Shown here: piece by piece, positions 44,142-53,543 of the stretch
How positions within the stretch are numbered: the stretch's first letter is position 1
Layout of the letters: each line of letters begins with the position of its first letter
From: Terriglobia bacterium
Lineage (GTDB): Bacteria; Acidobacteriota; Terriglobia; Versatilivoradales; Versatilivoraceae
DNA: 64,000 nt
Assembly: GCA_951813285.1 (NCBI GenBank)
Contig: OX638355.1
Span: forward strand, 4,421,136-4,485,135
Direction: 5' to 3'
Position numbers and translations under genes: made by a program
The notes under the pieces: generated by a model
The model's input: the letters and a program-made list of their open reading frames with translations, nothing else
What the model was told of the DNA's origin: nothing
Database searches by the model: none

Positions 44142-45035
44142 ATGCCAGATGCACCACTCCACTCCCTGCCCTCTCCTCCGGAATCGGCTGCTCCAATTGA
44201 CACTCCGTCGAGGAAGGGCCTATGGCTGCCCCCGGCTTTATTCGTTCTGACCCTGATCACCACCTCGGCGGTAGGCGCCCTGGAATACGGCCTCGCCGGA
44301 GGGGTGCTTTACTCCGCCAGCCTGATTCTGATCCTGCTCTGTCACGAGATGGGCCACTACCTCACGGCCCGCCACTACCGGGTCCCGGCCTCCCTTCCCT
44401 ACTTCATTCCCTCCCCGCTGCCGCCCTTCGGGACCTTCGGAGCCGTGATCAAGATGGGAGGACGCATCCCCCACCGCAAGGCCCTGTTCGACATCGCCAT
44501 CATGGGACCCGCCATGGGGTTGGTGCTGGCCCTGCCCGTGGCCGTTCTGGGGATTGCCTGGTCCACCGTAACTCCTCTCGATTCCGCGCCTGCCGGCGAA
44601 ACCTTTCTGGGACCGTCCATTCTGTTCGCTCTTCTCATCGAATGGATTCACGGACCGCTGGCTCCGACCAGCGGCCTCCAGCTTCATCCCCTGGCCACTG
44701 CCGGTTGGGCCGGACTGTTCGTCACCGCTCTCAACCTCCTGCCCATGGGTCAGCTGGACGGAGGCCATATCCTCTACGCCCTTTTTCCCCGGAAGAGCGT
44801 CCTCCTTTACCGATTGGTCGCTATAGGCTTCGCTGTATTCGCCGTTCTGGTTCACCCCCCGTGGCTTCTCCTCTTGTTGGTCGTTTACCTGATGACCCGC
44901 CTTCGACATCCGCCGACGCTGGATGAGCATCTGCCCATCGGACCTCGCCGCTTTGCGTTGGGCCTGCTGGCCATCCTCTTCCTGATCCTCTCCTTTCCAC
45001 CCATCCCCATTTCCATGTTGGCGCCAACGCCATGA
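44142..45035 (+). CDS. Site-2 protease family (M50) membrane metalloprotease
   Basis: This 297-residue membrane protein has the HExxH zinc site in LLCHEMGHYLTARHYRVPAS and the second motif NLLPMGQLDGGHILYALF, where the Asp is the third ligand. Six to seven hydrophobic segments are visible. It lacks a PDZ domain. Relatives are common in Acidobacteriota and plants (EGY-type), and substrates are unknown. It starts 24 bp after arsC in the same direction and may be cotranscribed. Confidence 0.88.
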   Translation: MPDAPLHSLPSPPESAAPIDTPSRKGLWLPPALFVLTLITTSAVGALEYGLAGGVLYSASLILILLCHEMGHYLTARHYRVPASLPYFIPSPLPPFGTFGAVIKMGGRIPHRKALFDIAIMGPAMGLVLALPVAVLGIAWSTVTPLDSAPAGETFLGPSILFALLIEWIHGPLAPTSGLQLHPLATAGWAGLFVTALNLLPMGQLDGGHILYALFPRKSVLLYRLVAIGFAVFAVLVHPPWLLLLLVVYLMTRLRHPPTLDEHLPIGPRRFALGLLAILFLILSFPPIPISMLAPTP

Positions 45036-45349
45036 CGCACTGGGACTGAAGCTGCATTTCTGAGCGGGGATTTCGGGAAATGGGGGGTGGGGTCGCCTTG
45101 GAGAGGCCGTGCGGTTTGGGGGTCCGGCTTTTTATCGCCGCCTTCGCGGCTGCCGGCGGGAGATGGATACCACATCCATGGGCTTACGCCCACGGCTACC
45201 CGCTGGCCCGGCTACGCTGCTCTACAGGATGGCTTAAAGCAAACGTTTTCTAGCCCTAACTTCTCCAACCCCTTGGTGGCCCTTCGTCGTCCTTCCTGGC
45301 CCTTCGTGGATATCTCTTTTTTTGCCTGTCGGTCCGAGGCACGGCCGCG
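45036..45349. other. Intergenic region between convergent genes
   Basis: No gene is seen. The stretch contains low-information repeat-like text (ccatgggcttacgcccacgg, a hairpin, at about 45177-45196) and cttcgtggatatctcttttt near its right end. The sequences look like decayed dispersed repeats. Confidence 0.5.
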
Positions 45350-46861
45350 CTAGTTCTTGAAGGAGAATGAGTAGAGTTTGGCCTGGTCCAGCACAAACTT
45401 CAGCACCACCGACCGGCCCTCCAGATCACCCATCCCGCCGGAAGTCTCGGCCATCACTTCCCCGTCCGTGACCTCTCCCTTCAGGGGCTGCGATTCCGCC
45501 AGAATTCCTCCCTGGTCATCCAGGACGGTAACCTGAACCGAACCGCCGGCAGCGTCCGCGGTCAAGTGCAAGCGACCGCGCCAGGTCAACGGGCGGGTGG
45601 CCACCACCCCCTCCCGATTGGGGTCGACGGGCACGTAGCCGGCCCAGCCGTCCGGACGCAGCGTGGCCAGGCAGAGAGAACCATCCCGCCAATAGCGATG
45701 ATGTCCGTTGGAACCGGCATAGTAGATGCGGATTCGGTCTTCCATCACCACGGGTGCGTCGGCGGCATACACGCACCCCCAGTCGTACTGGCCCTTCACC
45801 GCGGCATTGGGGATGAAGGGAATCCCCGGGTTGATCCGCTCCCAGCGAATGGTGTCGGGGCTCCAGGCCAGCTCGCAGTGGACCCGTTCCTCGCTCAATC
45901 GAATAATCATGAGCAGACCCAGGTAGACATCCCCGTAGCGAAAGAAGGGCATGGCGTAAACCTGATTTTCAGGATCGCCGCGCAGGACTTCCACCGCCTT
46001 GCTCCATTTCATGAAATCGGAGCTCTCGGTTCGCCCCACCACCCGCTGGCCCGCGGGGTGGCGGAAAAAGGGCTTGCCGCGGTGAATTCGGGTCATGGTG
46101 ACATACTTCTTCAACTCGGGGACCCAACGGGTGCTGTTGTGGGTGTCGGCATGGGCCTCGATCTCGGGTACGGGGAAAGACTCGCCCCAGCGCAGGCCGT
46201 CCGGGGAAAACCGCACGGCCGGGCGTGATTGCCACTCCTTGATCCACATTCCTCCTTCGAACATCTTGTAACGCCGCTCCGGGTCTGGATCACGAGGGTC
46301 GATAAGGATGCCGGCGCCGTGCGACCCCCGCAGCAACAGGTTGTTGGCCTTGCTGCCCTGAAACTCCACCAGGTTCAACTCTGGCTTGGTCCATGTCAGC
46401 CCGTCCTCGCTGGTGGCGTAACAGAGGCCGAACTCGCGGTCATAGGGAAGGTAGGGCACCTTGCCCTGCCGGTCGGGAGAATTCTCGGGGGCCAGCGGGT
46501 TCAGGTCCCTCCGGTCATGGGGGGTCTCGGTAACCAACGGGTCGGCGATGAAGGGATTGTACCAGCAGCGGTAGAGCTTGCGATCCCGGTCATAGACGAT
46601 GTTGGGGTAGAGATTGTCGAAGCGGGGTTCCCAAGGCTTGTCCTCCTTCATCAGAGGATTGGCCTCATGCTTCCTGATCGCTCCGATCTCCAGGCGGACA
46701 TTCTGCTCTTGCGCCACCACTCGGTCGTCCAGAAGCAAGTGACGGGAATGCTCACCGGCGTCCTCGACCCGCAGGCAGGCGGAGAGCTGGGCCAGCAACC
46801 CGGAACTGATCAACAAACCCAGGGCGATAGGAACTCGTTTTCGGAGAATCGCTGGATTCAT
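45350..46861 (-). CDS. Beta-propeller glycoside-hydrolase-like lipoprotein (GH32/43/GH130-like)
   Basis: This 503-residue protein has an N-terminal signal with a lipobox-like LSAC, then repeated blades with [37 protein letters not shown] and [20 protein letters not shown], the pattern of five-bladed sugar-cleaving or sugar-binding propellers seen in Planctomycetes and Acidobacteria. Catalytic residues cannot be assigned with confidence. It begins with an ATGA overlap at the end of recA, so it is translated from the recA transcript. Confidence 0.75.
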   Translation of the reverse strand: MNPAILRKRVPIALGLLISSGLLAQLSACLRVEDAGEHSRHLLLDDRVVAQEQNVRLEIGAIRKHEANPLMKEDKPWEPRFDNLYPNIVYDRDRKLYRCWYNPFIADPLVTETPHDRRDLNPLAPENSPDRQGKVPYLPYDREFGLCYATSEDGLTWTKPELNLVEFQGSKANNLLLRGSHGAGILIDPRDPDPERRYKMFEGGMWIKEWQSRPAVRFSPDGLRWGESFPVPEIEAHADTHNSTRWVPELKKYVTMTRIHRGKPFFRHPAGQRVVGRTESSDFMKWSKAVEVLRGDPENQVYAMPFFRYGDVYLGLLMIIRLSEERVHCELAWSPDTIRWERINPGIPFIPNAAVKGQYDWGCVYAADAPVVMEDRIRIYYAGSNGHHRYWRDGSLCLATLRPDGWAGYVPVDPNREGVVATRPLTWRGRLHLTADAAGGSVQVTVLDDQGGILAESQPLKGEVTDGEVMAETSGGMGDLEGRSVVLKFVLDQAKLYSFSFKN

Positions 46862-47934
46862 TTCCGGCGCGGCGCCGATCTTGCGGGTGTCCGATCGGCT
46901 GCGGCCGGCTGGCCGTTCCCGGCTGGGGAAACCGCCGGGATCTCCAGCGCCTGGCGGAGCGCCTCTTCAAGCCGGGCTCGGATATCGCCGTGGTCCTTCA
47001 GAAACTGGCGGGCGTTGTCGCGGCCCTGGCCCATCCGTTCTCCCTGGATCGAGTACCAGGCGCCGCTCTTTTCGACGAGGCCCTGGTTCACACCCAGGTC
47101 CAGCAGGTCTCCTTCCTTGGAAATGCCCAGCCCGTAGATGATATCGAACTCGGCTTCCCGAAAGGGAGGAGCCACCTTGTTCTTGACCACCTTGACCTTG
47201 GTTCGGCTGCCCTTGACGGTGTCGCCGTCCCGAATGGCACCAACCCGCCGCACATCCACCCGAACCGAAGCATAGAACTTCAAGGCCCTCCCGCCGGTGG
47301 TGGTTTCGGGGTTGCCGAACATGACCCCGATCTTCTCCCGAATCTGGTTGATAAAAACCAGACAGGTCTTGGATTTGGCGACAATTCCGGTCAACTTGCG
47401 CAGAGCCTGGGACATGAGCCTGGCCTGCAGCCCCATGTGGGAGTCTCCCATTTCACCCGACAATTCGGCTCTGGGCACCAGGGCAGCCACCGAATCGATC
47501 ACGCAAACATCCATCCCACCGCTGCGCACCAGCATTTCAGCGATCTCGAGCGCCTGTTCTCCGCTATCCGGTTGGGAAACCAGCAGGTTCTCCACATCCA
47601 CGCCGAGTTTGCGAGAATAGGCGGCGTCCAGGGCATGCTCGGCATCCACGAAAGCAGCCATGCCTCCATTTTTCTGAGCCTCGGCGATCAGGTGAAGGGC
47701 CAGCGTGGTCTTGCCGCTGGATTCGGGGCCAAAGATCTCGACCACACGTCCCCGAGGCATGCCACCCACGCCCAGAGCGGCGTCAAAGGACAAGGACCCG
47801 GTGGCGATCACGCCGATGTTGGCCACGGTTGCGCGGCTTCCCAGCCGCATGATCGATCCCTTGCCGAACTGCTTCTCGATTTGGGACAGAGCCAGATCGA
47901 TGGCCCGACTCCGTTCTCCGCTTGCTTCCGCCAT
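46858..47934 (-). CDS. recA: Recombinase A
   Basis: This 358-residue RecA has Walker [15 protein letters not shown], Walker [16 protein letters not shown], loops L1/L2 ([40 protein letters not shown]) and the C-terminal domain. It forms filaments on single-stranded DNA for strand exchange and SOS induction. The ATG at 47934 has aggaggg 6 nt upstream. An in-frame open stretch further upstream is not conserved. No clear LexA box is visible in the 72-bp gap to the previous gene. The stop overlaps a glycosidase-like gene instead of recX. Confidence 0.97.
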   Translation of the reverse strand: MAEASGERSRAIDLALSQIEKQFGKGSIMRLGSRATVANIGVIATGSLSFDAALGVGGMPRGRVVEIFGPESSGKTTLALHLIAEAQKNGGMAAFVDAEHALDAAYSRKLGVDVENLLVSQPDSGEQALEIAEMLVRSGGMDVCVIDSVAALVPRAELSGEMGDSHMGLQARLMSQALRKLTGIVAKSKTCLVFINQIREKIGVMFGNPETTTGGRALKFYASVRVDVRRVGAIRDGDTVKGSRTKVKVVKNKVAPPFREAEFDIIYGLGISKEGDLLDLGVNQGLVEKSGAWYSIQGERMGQGRDNARQFLKDHGDIRARLEEALRQALEIPAVSPAGNGQPAAADRTPARSAPRRK

Positions 47935-48006
47935 GGATTCCCTCCTGGTTTGCTCTTTGTCTATCCTGACATTCAATGATTCAGGTCCTGCCATGGCCAG
48001 GAGGGC

Positions 48007-48888
48007 TCACGAGTCCCCTTGGACTCGCCGGCCATAGCGATAGAACCCCCGTCCCGTCTTTCGCCCCAGGTGTCCAGCCGACACCATGCTTTTCAGCAAT
48101 GGACAGGGCCGATACTTGGAGTCCCTGAAGCCGTCGTTGAGAGTTTCCATGATATCCAGACAAACATCAAGCCCAATCAGGTCGGCCAAAGCCAGCGGAC
48201 CCATGGGATGATTCATCCCCATCCGCATGATCGCATCCACGTTCTCCGCCGTCCCCACACCCTCGTGGACACAGAAGGCGGCTTCATTGATCATGGGCAT
48301 CAAAACCCGATTGGAAACGAACCCCGGAGAATCGTTCACCTCCACCGGCGTCTTGCCCAGCCCCTTGACGATCCGGTGGGTGGCCGAAAGCGTTTCCCTG
48401 GATGTCTCCGCCCCGCGAACCACCTCAACCAGTTCCATCACGGGCACGGGATTCATGAAGTGCATTCCCACGGTTTCTCCGGGACGCCCGGAGGCTGACG
48501 CCAGGCGGGCGATGGAGATGGAAGACGTGTTGGAGGCCAGGATCACCCCGGGGCGGCAGATCCGATCAAGGCGGCCGAAGACCTCCTGTTTGACCGGGAG
48601 GCTCTCACTGACGGCCTCAACCACCAAGTCCACCGAAGCCATCGGGCTCAGTTCCGAGACCGCCTCGACCCTGTCGAGCGCCTCTTCCTTCTCGGCGTGC
48701 GCCATCCGGCCCTTACTCACTTCTCGATCCATCCCCCGGGAAATCGAATCCACGGCGGACGACAACTGGGCCTGGGCCGGGTCGCTCAGGACCACCTGCC
48801 AGCCCCCTTGAGCAAAGACCTGGGCGATTCCCCGCCCCATGGTTCCGGCTCCCGCGATTCCCACCCGGCCAAGAGGCTGCGTCGCCAT
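48007..48888 (-). CDS. 3-hydroxyacyl-CoA (3-hydroxybutyryl-CoA) dehydrogenase
   Basis: This 293-residue enzyme has the NAD site VGIAGAGTMGRGIAQVFAQG, the SNTSSISIARLA segment, and the catalytic His-Glu pair in GMHFMNPVPVMELVEVVRG, with the C-terminal dimer domain (SPGFVSNRVLMPMINEAAFC). It oxidises 3-hydroxyacyl-CoA in fatty-acid breakdown or butyrate-type routes. The start at MATQPLGRVG is set by the Rossmann motif. It lies 72 bp upstream of recA in the same direction. Confidence 0.94.
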   Translation of the reverse strand: MATQPLGRVGIAGAGTMGRGIAQVFAQGGWQVVLSDPAQAQLSSAVDSISRGMDREVSKGRMAHAEKEEALDRVEAVSELSPMASVDLVVEAVSESLPVKQEVFGRLDRICRPGVILASNTSSISIARLASASGRPGETVGMHFMNPVPVMELVEVVRGAETSRETLSATHRIVKGLGKTPVEVNDSPGFVSNRVLMPMINEAAFCVHEGVGTAENVDAIMRMGMNHPMGPLALADLIGLDVCLDIMETLNDGFRDSKYRPCPLLKSMVSAGHLGRKTGRGFYRYGRRVQGDS

Positions 48889-49008
48889 GGATGAATTCCT
48901 GAAAATGAAAGTCAAGGAGATAGCCGCTCCCATTGGGCAGCGCACCCCCTCGAGCGGCCGTTCCCCGGCAACGCCGCCTGGCCGGATCCCTTCATTCCGA
49001 CCGCCACG

Positions 49009-49037
49009 TTTACCCCGAGCCGGCTCTCCCCTATAAT
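49009..49037 (+). promoter_or_regulatory. Promoter of the first VWFA gene, predicted leaderless
   Basis: TTTACC (49009-49014) and a perfect TATAAT (49032-49037) are 17 bp apart. The -10 box ends 7 nt before ATG 49045, so the transcript should begin at or next to the start codon. Confidence 0.6.
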
Positions 49038-49044
49038 TCTAGCC

Positions 49045-50007
49045 ATGAGGAGGCTGATTGAAACCGGCAAAAAAATGAAACGGCGATCCAATCTGCATGC
49101 GCTAGCGACGGTCCTGGTTCCGGCATTCCTTGGGACACTGGCTCTCTCCAGCCCGGCTTCCGGTCCGCAACAAGAACAGACCACCCTGCGAATCGACGTG
49201 AACCTGGTCAACGTCCTCTGCACCGTTCAATCCAGGCAGGGACAATTCGTGACCGACTTGAATCGCCAGGACTTCAGGATCGAGGAAGATGGCGTAAAAC
49301 AGTCCATCACCCATTTTTCCAGGGAGGTCGCTCTGCCCCTCACCCTGGGCATTCTCATCGACACAAGTCCCAGCGTCCAGGACATCCTGCCTCTGGAGCA
49401 ACGAGCAGCCGTCGAGTTCTTGAGGACGGTCCTGAAAAAGAACGACCTTGCCATGATCATGAACTTCGACCGCAGCGTTTCCCTGATTCAGGACTTCACC
49501 AACAGCCTGGACTTGCTGGAGAAGGCCGTGGGCTTGCTGGCCATCGGCGGGGGCACCTCGCTCCACGATGCCGTCTTTCTGGCCTGCGACGAAAAGCTGC
49601 GGCACGAGTCGGGGCGCAAGGCGATCGTGCTGATCAGCGACGGAGGAGACACCACCAGCAAACTGAAAATCCGTGAGGCCATCGAGTCGGCGCAGCGGGC
49701 CGACACGGTAATCTACGCCATATCCAACCAGATCGGGGGATTCTACCGGAGGGCCTACGGCAACTCCGGGGCCCTGAAGAAGTACTCCCGCGCGACCGGC
49801 GGAACGGCATTCTTCCCCAACAGACCACAGAAATTCAGAAGGGCCTTCGATGCCATCGAGAACGAGTTGCGCAGCCAGTACCTGCTGACCTACCAGTCTT
49901 CCAACCAGAAGCGCGATGGAAGCTATCGTTCCATCAAGATGAGACTTCCAAACAAGAAGGGCTTAAGGGTCAAGGCCAGAAAGGGTTACTATGCGCGGTC
50001 CAGCTAG
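49045..50007 (+). CDS. Secreted acidobacterial VWFA-related domain protein 1
   Basis: This 320-residue protein has a signal peptide (LATVLVPAFLGTLALSSPAS) and then the acidobacterial VWFA-related domain: VNLVNVLCTVQSRQGQFVTD, GILIDTSPSV with the MIDAS DxSxS, FRRAFDAIENELRSQYLLTY and the KARKGYYA ending. Such proteins are exported and probably bind ligands or partner proteins. Function is unknown. The start may be ATG 49045 on a leaderless mRNA, or ATG 49075. The stop overlaps the next gene by 17 nt. Confidence 0.88.
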   Translation: MRRLIETGKKMKRRSNLHALATVLVPAFLGTLALSSPASGPQQEQTTLRIDVNLVNVLCTVQSRQGQFVTDLNRQDFRIEEDGVKQSITHFSREVALPLTLGILIDTSPSVQDILPLEQRAAVEFLRTVLKKNDLAMIMNFDRSVSLIQDFTNSLDLLEKAVGLLAIGGGTSLHDAVFLACDEKLRHESGRKAIVLISDGGDTTSKLKIREAIESAQRADTVIYAISNQIGGFYRRAYGNSGALKKYSRATGGTAFFPNRPQKFRRAFDAIENELRSQYLLTYQSSNQKRDGSYRSIKMRLPNKKGLRVKARKGYYARSS

Positions 50008-50842
50008 TCTTACCTTGCCTGCAGCACCCCTTTCCCTTCCCCTGCGGGCGCTGCTGATCGGCCTGAGTCTCACCGCGATCTCTATCGTTCAGCCAACTCC
50101 CCTCTCAGCAGACGACGGCGGCAGGGCGGCACCGGCAGCCACACCGGGTCAGGCCCTGGTGGAAAAATCCATCCGGGCCTATGGCGGCAAGTCCAGAATC
50201 CTTTCTCTCAGCTCGTTCCATTTCGAGTACCGGGTCCAATCCACTTCCCAGCCCGATTCCAAGCCCCTGTCCGCCAAGGTCTATTTCGACGACTCTGACC
50301 GATTCCGGTCCGAGGTCCAGGACGGCGACCTGACGGTAGTCACGGTCCTCAACGGGAACCGCGGTTGGGTCGAAGTGGCCGGAACCCGAATGGCCCGACC
50401 CGTCAAGGAGATGTCTCCACTGAGGAACGAGACCCTCTCCCTGCTGCGCCCCGACTTGCTCCTGCTGATCTTCTCAAGGTACCGCTACGTTTCACGCACC
50501 ACCGAGGAGGGACGATCCCTGGACCAACTGGAGGTCTCCGGATTCGTGGACCGCGAATACATTCGGGGCAGACTCTCGATCAACCGAGATACCCGGCTGA
50601 TCGAAAAGTACGAGTACGAGACCGAGCGGGCCACCAGAAGCGGCACGGGGATTTTTCGGGGAGAAGTGCTTTATCTGAAATACAGCGAGGTCCAGGGACT
50701 CCGTTCCCCCGGCAAGGTCCTTTCCCGCAAGACGGGAGTCACCTCGCAAATCACCGTTACGGCCGCCGCCCTGGGTGAGCCCATAGACCCGGACCTGTTC
50801 GGCGAAACCGAGGCACTCTCCAAGCCGGCAGGGAAACCGTAG
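49991..50842 (+). CDS. Secreted LolA/outer-membrane lipoprotein-sorting-like protein
   Basis: This 283-residue protein has a signal peptide (LRALLIGLSLTAISIVQPTP) and a LolA-like half-barrel pattern: IRAYGGKSRILSLSSFHFEY, KVYFDDSDRFRSEVQDGDLT, VTVLNGNRGWVEVAGTRMA and EVSGFVDREYIRGRLSINRD. It may bind lipids or a lipoprotein, but is too diverged to name. Its start overlaps the VWFA gene, which suggests a shared exported complex. Confidence 0.7.
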   Translation: MRGPASLTLPAAPLSLPLRALLIGLSLTAISIVQPTPLSADDGGRAAPAATPGQALVEKSIRAYGGKSRILSLSSFHFEYRVQSTSQPDSKPLSAKVYFDDSDRFRSEVQDGDLTVVTVLNGNRGWVEVAGTRMARPVKEMSPLRNETLSLLRPDLLLLIFSRYRYVSRTTEEGRSLDQLEVSGFVDREYIRGRLSINRDTRLIEKYEYETERATRSGTGIFRGEVLYLKYSEVQGLRSPGKVLSRKTGVTSQITVTAAALGEPIDPDLFGETEALSKPAGKP

Positions 50843-50878
50843 CCTGCATCGCACCGTTTCAGTCGTAGATCCCAGGCT

Positions 50879-51017
50879 AAGGTAACAAAGTTGCAGAAGC
50901 ATTGTGGTGCCGCTTGTCGTTGAAGCAGGTCCACCTGTCTTCGTGTTTATTCGTGTCTATTTGTGTTCATTCGTGGTTCGTCTTTATTGAGGATTGGGCG
51001 TTTTTCCTCCAATGATC
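50879..51017. repeat. 139-bp dispersed repeat, copy 2
   Basis: Gap-free match to 21164-21302 in the same orientation (about 94 percent). It fills most of the space between the LolA-like gene and the CPBP protease gene. It contains no gene. Confidence 0.85.
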
Positions 51018-51113
51018 GGCAGGGCGGGGGTCTAACCACTACCACTATCCACTTTTTACCTAGCCGGGCCGCCGTCCCAAACGACGGGGTGGCTGATACA
51101 GGGTGAAGCAGGA

Positions 51114-51905
51114 GTGTTTCAAGCAAGACTATTGCGATCGGCTCCCGCTGGGGTGCGCGTCGGTCTGGTGTTCCTGTGGGTATTGACGGTCTCGGCCTGG
51201 CTGGCTCCCCGGGAGGTTTCCGAAGCTGCCCGAGCCCAGGCGGCCGCCTTGCAGATCCTGATCGTGGCCGGGACGCCGCTGCTGTTCGCGAAACTGGCCG
51301 GATTCCGCCGGCAAGCCCTCTTCCAGTTGAGAACGATTCCCCCTTTCCAGGCAGGGCTTGCCATTCTGTTGGGATTGTGCCTGGTGCCATGGCTGGAAGC
51401 GGTTCACTATTTACAGGGTCAACTGGGCGGCGAGGCGGCCGAACTCCAGCAAAGGGCTCAAAGCTGGCTGCAGGGCCCGCACCTGGCCTGGATTCTACTG
51501 ACCATGGCCCTGTTGCCGGCGCTATGCGAGGAACTGCTCTTTCGCGGTTTCATTCTGAATCAACTGCTCGGGCCCGGAACCCGCGCCCAGGCGATTCTGG
51601 TGTCAGCGGTGCTGTTCGGCATTTTCCACCGCCATATGCTCCTGATCCTGCCGGCCAGCCTGGCGGGAATCCTGTTCGCCGTCATGGTTCACCGCAGCCG
51701 GAGCCTGGCGCCGGCCATCCTGGCCCACTTCACCGTCAACGGCTGCGGGGTGGCTCTGTCCAATTGGCAGGCCGCCGCCTCGATAGCCTGGCTGGTCGGA
51801 GCCGCACCCGTTCCAGCGGGCGTCCTGGCAGCCTCCGGGATTGGATTGGTTGTGTTTGGAAAACTGCTGAGGAAACGGCAGACAGCTAACGCAGAGAAAA
51901 ATTGA
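51114..51905 (+). CDS. CPBP-family intramembrane metalloprotease
   Basis: This 263-residue membrane protein has the three CPBP motifs: EELLFRGFIL (EExxxR), FGIFHRHML (FxxxH) and LAHFTVNGCG (HxxxN), with eight or so hydrophobic helices. Relatives (Rce1/AbiT-like) cut membrane proteins or prenylated peptides. The start is GTG 51114 with caggag close upstream. It is convergent with tonB and their coding ends overlap by 20 bp. Confidence 0.88.
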   Translation: MFQARLLRSAPAGVRVGLVFLWVLTVSAWLAPREVSEAARAQAAALQILIVAGTPLLFAKLAGFRRQALFQLRTIPPFQAGLAILLGLCLVPWLEAVHYLQGQLGGEAAELQQRAQSWLQGPHLAWILLTMALLPALCEELLFRGFILNQLLGPGTRAQAILVSAVLFGIFHRHMLLILPASLAGILFAVMVHRSRSLAPAILAHFTVNGCGVALSNWQAAASIAWLVGAAPVPAGVLAASGIGLVVFGKLLRKRQTANAEKN

Positions 51906-53232
51906 CCTCGATGTTCAAGGCCACGTCGACCGGCTTTCCACCCTTCATTCCGGGGCGGAACCTCCACCCCTTGAGAGCCCGGATGGCATTTTCGTCCAGG
52001 CCCAGGCCCAGGCTGCGGACGACCTTCAGGATCTCGATGCTTCCGTCCTTGCGCACAATGGCCGACAGAACCACCACGCCCTGATACTTGGCTTTTCTGG
52101 CCTCTTCGGAGTAGACAGGCTCGATGCGGCTCAGCACGGTGGGAGGAGTCACACCGCCGCCCACCCGAAAGATGCCCCCGCCGATGCCGCCGCCCTTGCC
52201 CGGCCCCACCCCGGCGCCTTCTCCAGGTCCGACACCCGTCCCGGTACCCGTGCCGATGCCGCCGCCGCTTCCCGGTCCCGGAGAAGGCGGACCCGGAATC
52301 CCCAGGGGATCTCCGTAGTCGGGCAGGTCGATGGCCGGCAGTTGGGCCAGTTGAGGAACGATTACGGTCGGTTCAACCGGCAACAGAGGCCTCGGGTTGC
52401 GAATCCTGGGCGTCGGCGGGGTCAACTGCTTGTTGGACGGCTTGGGAAGCCGTCCCTTGGAAGGAGGCTTGGGAGCTTTCAATCCGCCCCCGCCCCCACC
52501 GCCGGAGGGCCCCAGCCTGGGTGCAACCAGCCTCACCCTGGACATGAAATAAATCTCGGTCTCGTTGGCCGTCAAGGGGGCGTCCTTGATCAGCAGGAGC
52601 GGCACGAAAACGATGGCCGTCACGAAGAGACACTGCACCGCTACCGAAAGGACGAACGAACTCGAGCGGATCTTGTAGTCTCGAAAGATCTCGGCAACCT
52701 CGACCGGCTGGGCGGTCACCTCGATCTCCCGCCGCTCTTCCTTGACAAAGATTCCCTTGATTCCCCAATAAATGGCGCGGTACCAGGGGATATCCTCCAC
52801 CAGAAGGTGGGTGGCCACCGGCTGCGCCGTGATGCGGTAGTCTTTTTCCTCTCGACCGAAATAGGACTTGAGGTTGGACCAGAAACCGGAAGCCCAGGCC
52901 TGGTCTTCGACCATCAGGTTGGCTTCCACCGGCCGGGCGGTGATGTCATACTGTTTTTCCTCATGCAGGAACAGCGACGCCAGGTTGCCGAAAAAGGTCC
53001 GATGCCAAGGCTGCAAGGTCGTCGCCACCTTGAAGGGCGCCGCCGCGGCCGGAGACCGCTTCTCCCGACCTTCACTGGTGGACGACAGGCGCGACAAACC
53101 GCTTCGGGCCTGGGCTAATTCAGCCTCCAAGCGCTGGATTTGCCGCGGGTCAACGGGCGATTGCCCCCTGGCCTCCTCCAAGGCAGCTTCCAGAAACTCG
53201 ACCAGACCCTTTTGTTCCACAAGTGGATTCAT
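51886..53232 (-). CDS. TonB energy transducer with three tandem pre-membrane repeats
   Basis: This 448-residue protein has an N-terminal coiled region, then three copies of a segment with the pattern NLxSxFxxEEKxYxITAxPV (about 76-102, 118-140 and 156-179), one membrane helix (about 190-214), a Pro/Gly-rich periplasmic spacer (poly-Gly and GTGTGTGVGPG) and a TonB C-terminal domain (VYSEEARKAKYQGVVVLSAI, NAIRALKGWRFRPGMKGGKP). It should carry proton-motive energy to outer-membrane receptors. ATG 53232 is chosen. The frame is open 52 codons further without support. ExbB/ExbD are not nearby. Confidence 0.85.
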   Translation of the reverse strand: MNPLVEQKGLVEFLEAALEEARGQSPVDPRQIQRLEAELAQARSGLSRLSSTSEGREKRSPAAAAPFKVATTLQPWHRTFFGNLASLFLHEEKQYDITARPVEANLMVEDQAWASGFWSNLKSYFGREEKDYRITAQPVATHLLVEDIPWYRAIYWGIKGIFVKEERREIEVTAQPVEVAEIFRDYKIRSSSFVLSVAVQCLFVTAIVFVPLLLIKDAPLTANETEIYFMSRVRLVAPRLGPSGGGGGGGLKAPKPPSKGRLPKPSNKQLTPPTPRIRNPRPLLPVEPTVIVPQLAQLPAIDLPDYGDPLGIPGPPSPGPGSGGGIGTGTGTGVGPGEGAGVGPGKGGGIGGGIFRVGGGVTPPTVLSRIEPVYSEEARKAKYQGVVVLSAIVRKDGSIEILKVVRSLGLGLDENAIRALKGWRFRPGMKGGKPVDVALNIEVNFSLR

Positions 53233-53451
53233 GGCTGCTCTTTCATCGCTGGTGGGCCGACCCTTGCCACCCCGTGTTTGGCGGCGGGAAGGAACGAGAT
53301 CCACATTCGGCCAGCCCGACCCTTGGGGTCGTCTCGGGCAGCATTCCCTCAAAAAAATAGTACCATAATCCCCGCTCCAGTCACGCAAATTTGATCGCCG
53401 ACCGGCGGCTGGGACCGTTTTCCCCTCCCGGGCAGACCGGGTCCGGTTCCA

Positions 53452-53481
53452 TGGACAAAGGCGGAGGATTTCGTCTATAAT
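53452..53481 (+). promoter_or_regulatory. Promoter of the ileS-lspA-lgt-rluD group
   Basis: TGGACA (53452-53457) and a perfect TATAAT (53476-53481) are 18 bp apart, 62 nt before the ileS ATG. The rest of the 311-bp gap between divergent tonB and ileS has no gene. Confidence 0.65.
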
Positions 53482-53543
53482 TCCGCGTTTTTGTTGGCCT
53501 TAGCGAGCCCCGCCGCAGGAGTTCCCCCTCCGGATCCATCGCC

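Noticed and set aside
47935-48006. LexA box upstream of recA
   Set aside because: No CTG-N10-CAG-like or GAAC-N4-GTTC-like site is seen in the short gap. The LexA motif of this lineage may differ, so absence is not proof.
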